A stretch of 27,133 bases of DNA from a virus, in the IMG/VR virus record IMGVR_UViG_3300001848_000312, positions 1-27,133 of that record; one strand, 5' to 3'. The translations under genes and the position numbers were made by a program. The notes beneath the pieces were generated by a model, which had not been told where the DNA came from, did not search any database, and saw only the letters and a program-made list of their open reading frames with translations. Each line of letters opens with the position of its first letter. The first letter of the stretch is position 1. Of this stretch, positions 23,394 through 27,133 are shown piece by piece.

Positions 23394-24953
23394 TCAAGAA
23401 TTTATTTCTGACTCAAACATTTGGGTCAGTAGAGAGTTGTCACTCACTTTCGCTTCAAGGGCTTTGAACATCTTTTTCTCGATGGGTGAGCCTTGAATGT
23501 GAATGACCGTGACTTTGTCTGAGTTCTGGCCTTTGCGATCAGCACGGGCGATACATTGGATGTACTGCTCCACACTCATTAGAGGGCCAAAGAACACAAC
23601 CGTGTCTGCCGCAGTCAGGGTAATCCCGTGGGCAGTGGCTTGGGGCTGCATGACCAGCACCCTAGGGTTTTCCTCATGCTGGAAGCGGTGGATGATATGC
23701 GACCGCTTGGTGGCTGAAATCCCGCCATGAATACATTCGTTGTTGATGTTCTTCTTGGTCAGGTGCGCTTGGATGGTGTCGATGCTGGAGCGGAACAGGG
23801 CGAACACAATCACCTTGCGGTTGGTCTCCTCCAGTATCTCCTCCAGCACGCCCAAGCGTGGGGCAGCATCGAACTCCACAACCTCCTTGTCGTCGGTGTA
23901 GACAGCGCCACAACTGATTTGCAGCAGCTTACTCACACCAGCAGCAGCGTTGACTGCGGTGATGGTTTCCCCTGCGGCTTGCACCAGCATGCGGTCTTTG
24001 AGGAGGTTGTAGTACTTGGCCTGTTGCGGTGTGAGCGGCACTTCGCGTGTGGTTGTCAGCACTGGTGGCAAGTCAAGGCACTGTTCTTTTGTGTAGCGTA
24101 TCGCTGGTTGCAATGCCTCATGCACAACCTCGACAGCGTTGCCCTTGGGTGCCCACTTGTACATGGTGATTTTGTTCATCACTTTATCTCGCCACGCCGT
24201 GAAGAAGTTAGGCACGCCGTCTGGGTTCACGATCTTGGCCAAGCCGTAGGCATCCACTGGCGACTGCGATGCGGGCGTACCAGTCATCATCCACACATGC
24301 GTCGATGGCTTGATGATGGACTTCAACGCTTTCCACCTGCGAGTCGTCACGGTCTTGTATGCGTTGGCCTCGTCGACGATGATGAGGTCGAACCTACCAT
24401 CTGCGTTGATCTCATCGGCGATGAGATTGAGACCTTCATAGTTTGTGATGACGAACTCATAGTCTTGTTGAATCATCTCAATACGACGACTAGCCTGCGA
24501 ATGATGCGCGACGATGGCCGAACGATGGATGATGCTGTTGTTCAGGTCAGCCATCCAAGCCGAGTGCATGATCGACAGAGGGCACAGGATAAGACAGCGC
24601 CTGACCTCGCCTCGTTGCATCAAGTAGTCTGCCGCCCACAGCGCCGACAGTGTCTTGCCTGTCCCCGGCTCAGAGAACACAAATGCTTTCCTGTTCATCG
24701 TCAGAAAGGCCGATGTCTCGATCTGATGTTTCATGGGCTTGTAACGCCCCGGCCAATGATATTTGCGTGTTATCGGTGAGGGCACATCTTTGACGCCAAG
24801 GTTGCGTAATACCCTGCACTCATCCAAACCCCAATACACAGCAACGTCGTAACCCCCATCATCTCGCTCGATGACTTTGTGTTTGGGGATTACGCTGTAG
24901 CGTTCTGGGGTTCGTGTTTTAAATACAAGCGCCTTGTCTTCTAATATTTGCAC
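23394..24953 (-). CDS. Snf2-like superfamily 2 DNA helicase/ATPase
   Basis: This is a 519-residue protein. Motifs in order: YKPMKHQ (Q-like motif, residue 71), SEPGTGKT (Walker A, residues 97-101), LILCPLSIM (Ia), IIVDEANAYK (motif II DEAN, 194-197), MMTGTPASQSP (III), VIVFALFRSSIDTI (IV), VLVMQPQATAHGITL (V) and QCIARADRKGQ (VI, with the arginine finger). The order and the DEAN/Q-x-x-R-x-x-R-x-GQ ends fit the Snf2 branch of SF2 helicases found in phage replication modules; duplex remodelling or recombination is the likely role. The start is GTG at 24953, chosen because a strong GAGGAG site lies 5 nt upstream. It overlaps no neighbour; the HNH gene ends 17 nt upstream. Confidence 0.85.
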   Translation of the reverse strand: MQILEDKALVFKTRTPERYSVIPKHKVIERDDGGYDVAVYWGLDECRVLRNLGVKDVPSPITRKYHWPGRYKPMKHQIETSAFLTMNRKAFVFSEPGTGKTLSALWAADYLMQRGEVRRCLILCPLSIMHSAWMADLNNSIIHRSAIVAHHSQASRRIEMIQQDYEFVITNYEGLNLIADEINADGRFDLIIVDEANAYKTVTTRRWKALKSIIKPSTHVWMMTGTPASQSPVDAYGLAKIVNPDGVPNFFTAWRDKVMNKITMYKWAPKGNAVEVVHEALQPAIRYTKEQCLDLPPVLTTTREVPLTPQQAKYYNLLKDRMLVQAAGETITAVNAAAGVSKLLQISCGAVYTDDKEVVEFDAAPRLGVLEEILEETNRKVIVFALFRSSIDTIQAHLTKKNINNECIHGGISATKRSHIIHRFQHEENPRVLVMQPQATAHGITLTAADTVVFFGPLMSVEQYIQCIARADRKGQNSDKVTVIHIQGSPIEKKMFKALEAKVSDNSLLTQMFESEINS

Positions 24954-24970
24954 TGCTTCTCCTCGGTGTT

Positions 24971-25201
24971 TTATTTGTTGTCGCTTCGGTTTGAACTGCG
25001 ACTGCGCATGCGAAGATTGTTTATAGTAGTTGTACCTCCGCTACGGATAGGCTTGACGTGGTCAACATCTTTGCCGTCCCCTTTCTCAGCTCTGCCAGCC
25101 TTGACCATCATGCGCCTAGCTTTTACACGCTCTGCTGTCTTTTTGATCTGCTCTGGCTTACCTTGATAGTTTGCATACTCTTTTGCATAGTTTCTTGCCA
25201 T
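24971..25201 (-). CDS. Small HNH endonuclease
   Basis: This 76-residue protein has a basic N-terminal half (IKKTAERVKARRMMVKAGRA) followed by VDHVKPIRSGGTTTINNLRM and SRSSNRSD. Asp47-His48 with the downstream Asn62 and Asn71 match the beta-beta-alpha-metal core of phage HNH nucleases ('DH-x-x-P...GG...x-N-L-x-x...N'). There is no CxxC zinc pair and no C-terminal H, so the site is a minimal variant; nicking activity is plausible but unproven. An AGGAG site lies about 6 nt before the ATG. It sits between the PD-(D/E)XK nuclease and the helicase, so it may be a resident replication/packaging nuclease or a free-standing homing-type gene. Confidence 0.75.
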   Translation of the reverse strand: MARNYAKEYANYQGKPEQIKKTAERVKARRMMVKAGRAEKGDGKDVDHVKPIRSGGTTTINNLRMRSRSSNRSDNK

Positions 25202-25210
25202 GACTTACTC

Positions 25211-25876
25211 CTAGTGTTTAGGGTTGAACTCACACGTTTTAACTGGACACCACGGACACAGTGCGGATGATTTGGGATTCCAAACCCCCGATGCGAAGCA
25301 CTGCTCCAGCCGAGCCACGCGCTCCCTGTATTCCCACCACACAGCATCGGCCTCGTCCACGGCCATGCTTGACTTGACCATATCATTCTTGACCACGAAC
25401 AGCAACGCTGAACTGACCTTGCGGATATGGGGGAAGTGTTTGAAGACCATGAGCGACATCAGCTTTAGCTGGTCGGTGTCTGGGTACTTGTTGTTGCCTG
25501 TCTTGTAGTCCACCACTCGCGCCGTCAGGTTGTCGTCGTCGATGATGAGCAAGTCGGCAATGCCACGCACCCAGCGGTTCTTGTCGTGGAAACTGCAAGG
25601 CAGCAAGTCCTTGGTCAGCCCCATCTCGTACTCACACAGCTTGCGCCCGGGCTTTGAGAGCAGGGCATCCAGTGTGTCTTTGGCGTACTCGAACTGGGGC
25701 GGCAGGGGCGTGCCGTCTTTGATGTAATGCTCAGCAGCTAAATGAAATTCCTTGCCGTAATACGTGGCTTCCGTTTCCTGAAATGGGTAGTTGTTCAACA
25801 CCTTGACTTCGTGATACCGGCGGGGGCATCCCTCAAAGTCTTTCAAGGCACTGTGACTCCACGTAACTTGCTTCAT
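25211..25876 (-). CDS. Cas4/RecB-like PD-(D/E)XK exonuclease with putative Fe-S cluster
   Basis: This is a 221-residue protein. The nuclease core reads GIADLLIIDDD (Asp108), ARVVDYKTGNN (Asp123, Lys125) and DQLKLMSLMVF (Gln136), the RecB/Cas4 arrangement of the PD-(D/E)XK fold; His45 may be the extra motif-I residue. Cys17 in the N-terminal segment (FEGCPRRY) and C207, C210 and C215 near the end (CPWCPVKTC) have the spacing of the split four-cysteine site that binds a 4Fe-4S cluster in AddB and Cas4 proteins. It probably resects DNA ends for phage recombination or degrades host DNA. ATG overlaps the TGA of the upstream peptidase-like gene, with a GAGG site 6-7 nt before it. No CRISPR genes are nearby, so a CRISPR role is not implied. 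Confidence 0.85.
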   Translation of the reverse strand: MKQVTWSHSALKDFEGCPRRYHEVKVLNNYPFQETEATYYGKEFHLAAEHYIKDGTPLPPQFEYAKDTLDALLSKPGRKLCEYEMGLTKDLLPCSFHDKNRWVRGIADLLIIDDDNLTARVVDYKTGNNKYPDTDQLKLMSLMVFKHFPHIRKVSSALLFVVKNDMVKSSMAVDEADAVWWEYRERVARLEQCFASGVWNPKSSALCPWCPVKTCEFNPKH

Positions 25877-26187
25877 CAGAACCTCGCTGAGTTAATTGCA
25901 ATACTCAAACGTTTGGCAAAACCTTCAACGAAGTCTTCGCGTTTGTTGAGTTTGTGTTCCTCCATGTCACGCAAGATGGCATGCACCAACTCGTGCCAAA
26001 AGGTTTCACTGACATCGGACAAGCTGAACTTGCGCCCGGTTATGCCGTTACGCAAACCTAACTTGATCTTTTTCTCAAGGTATAGAACGCGACCCATGTC
26101 TGCTTTGTCTTGCATGGCTTCGACAATCTCGACTGAGTACCATCGTTCACCGACCCTGATTTTCTTGGGTATGTTTAGTGTCTTCAC
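25876..26187 (-). CDS. Small HExxH metallopeptidase-like protein (SprT/ImmA-type)
   Basis: This 103-residue protein carries the zinc motif FWHELVHAILRDME (His65, Glu66, His69). A candidate third ligand is Glu88 in EDFVEGFAKRL, a spacing used by SprT- and ImmA/IrrE-like peptidases. The N-terminal half is a beta strand region (IRVGERWYSVEIVEAM). Its start is GTG, overlapping the polymerase TGA (GTGA), so translation is coupled to the polymerase gene; GGAG lies 10 nt upstream. Possible roles are processing of a phage or host protein, cleavage of a host regulator, or DNA-protein crosslink repair as for SprT. The sequence does not choose among them. Confidence 0.65.
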   Translation of the reverse strand: MKTLNIPKKIRVGERWYSVEIVEAMQDKADMGRVLYLEKKIKLGLRNGITGRKFSLSDVSETFWHELVHAILRDMEEHKLNKREDFVEGFAKRLSIAINSARF

Positions 26188-27133
26188 TGTTTTGCTTCTC
26201 CATATCGGCGGTGTGCGCCACCGTCAGCGGCCAGAGGTATCCCCGGCATGTACTTCGGCTCCATGGTCATCTGCGCCAAGACCCAAGTCTTAGCGTCAGC
26301 GACTTCATCGTCTGGCACAACAGCAATCAATTCATCATGCACTGTCCCAGCGATCGGGTACTTCTTCGATACCCTCAACATTCCATCGGTCATGACAATA
26401 CGCGCTACGGCCTGCGTAACGTTATTGGTCACCTTCCCTGCATACAGCTTGGTAGCGTTTGGCCCGTACACCCACTGGCTCCTACCTTTGTCATCTTTTT
26501 CGCGTCGCAACTGCGGGTAGAGCAAGCTCATCCCGTTCGGCAATTCTATACGTTCCTTGCTGAATGTCAAACACTTGTGCTGGTACACCTTGCCCCCGTA
26601 CAGGCTGGACTCGATCAGGTCGGAGCACATGTCCCAGAAGCTAGCAACGGGGTGGGCAGTGGCGCGGTAGATGTCAATGATCTTTTTGGATGCAAGGCAG
26701 TGCGTCAGCAACTCCTGCTCTGTGCAGGTGTGGGGAATGTCCAGCATCTTGGCCACGTTGTCATCCCAGTCAATGAAGTTCTGGGCATACTCCTGATCTA
26801 CGCCGAGCGTCTTGGCAAACGCTTTCTCGTACCGGACTGGCGGAGCGCCAAGGAACCCAACAAGAAGCTGGGATGCGAACGATGCCCAGCCAAGGCCATA
26901 GCCGCAACCAAGTAACGCACTTTTCGCAGACTGCCGAAGGTCGGGGTGTGAGTCCTTAGTAAGTCCGGGTATGTTAAACATCTGAGTGCCGAACGCTGCG
27001 TAAGGGTCACCGCCTGACCGGAAGATGTTAAGCATCTCAGCGTAATCCGAAAGCCACGCGAGTACTCGCGGCTCAATCTGCGAGAGGTCGCCCACAACGA
27101 GTTGGTAGCCCTCGGGAGCCATAATTGCTTTGC
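26184..27133 (-). CDS. Family A DNA polymerase, C-terminal (palm/fingers) part, 5' end outside the window
   Basis: The frame stays open past the first in-window ATG (27122) to the window edge, so the annotated start is not real and the gene continues upstream. Motif A is VVGDLSQIEPRVLAWL (catalytic Asp), motif B is RQSAKSALLGCGYGLG (R-x3-K-x7-YG of the fingers), and motif C is GTVHDELIAVV (the second catalytic Asp within HDE). All the residues needed for polymerisation in the family A fold are visible. Any 3'-5' exonuclease domain would be upstream. It is the first gene visible in the leftward operon and would copy the phage genome, working with the primase-helicase and Snf2 helicase encoded downstream. 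Confidence 0.92.
   Translation of the reverse strand, partial: KAIMAPEGYQLVVGDLSQIEPRVLAWLSDYAEMLNIFRSGGDPYAAFGTQMFNIPGLTKDSHPDLRQSAKSALLGCGYGLGWASFASQLLVGFLGAPPVRYEKAFAKTLGVDQEYAQNFIDWDDNVAKMLDIPHTCTEQELLTHCLASKKIIDIYRATAHPVASFWDMCSDLIESSLYGGKVYQHKCLTFSKERIELPNGMSLLYPQLRREKDDKGRSQWVYGPNATKLYAGKVTNNVTQAVARIVMTDGMLRVSKKYPIAGTVHDELIAVVPDDEVADAKTWVLAQMTMEPKYMPGIPLAADGGAHRRYGEAKQ

Noticed and set aside
25211-25876. Cas4 as a sign of a CRISPR-Cas system
   Set aside because: No repeat-spacer array or other cas-like gene is present; the fold is common in phage recombination modules.

Overview
The window is part of the genome of a tailed double-stranded DNA phage. The organisation (large internal or ejection proteins, no visible tape-measure, sheath or baseplate genes, and a family A DNA polymerase) fits a short-tailed, podovirus-like phage. 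A GH19-type endolysin end and a lytic transglycosylase inside a virion protein suggest a Gram-negative, probably proteobacterial, host. The host cannot be fixed from this sequence. I saw no integrase, transposase, tRNA, rRNA or CRISPR array.

Region 1 (1-18450, + strand) is a tightly packed late/virion module. It holds the 3' end of a GH19-like endolysin; a 787-aa stabilisation-type structural protein with two copies of an inserted beta-rich module; a 291-aa fibre/decoration-like protein with a C1q-like tail; two small GNAT-like proteins flanking a 403-aa Gly-rich virion protein; a 316-aa Gln/Ala-rich virion protein; and a 709-aa protein with a lytic transglycosylase domain and a (Pro-Ala)9 tract. 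It ends in one enormous 3326-aa open frame. That protein has an N-terminal adaptor-like segment, a long coiled-coil region, an HExxH metallopeptidase-like site, an unusual embedded module with a Trp-Cys-Thr core followed by a solenoid-like segment, and a C-terminal region like the 'large polyvalent protein associated' domains of phage ejection proteins.

Region 2 (18451-18560) is a short convergent junction without genes. It holds two hairpins. One has a T-tract on the minus-strand side and looks like the intrinsic terminator of the leftward operon.

Region 3 (18561-27133, - strand) is the replication/recombination module. In transcription order it holds a family A DNA polymerase (5' end outside the window), a small HExxH peptidase-like protein, a Cas4/RecB-like PD-(D/E)XK nuclease with a putative Fe-S cluster, a small HNH nuclease, a Snf2-like SF2 helicase, a coiled-coil protein of a conserved phage type, an ssDNA-binding-like protein with a Cys cluster and acidic tail, a helix-turn-helix protein, a 62-aa orphan, and a 963-aa primase-helicase (AEP-like N-terminus plus P-loop ATPase). 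Short gaps and stop/start overlaps suggest one main polycistron, perhaps with an internal promoter before the coiled-coil gene and a strong hairpin before the HTH gene. The two modules converge, so early and late transcription end against each other.

The part most worth following up is the giant virion protein, especially its embedded WCT/solenoid module of about 620 residues, together with the duplicated inserted domain in the 787-aa structural protein. All family calls were made by reading motifs; no database search was run.
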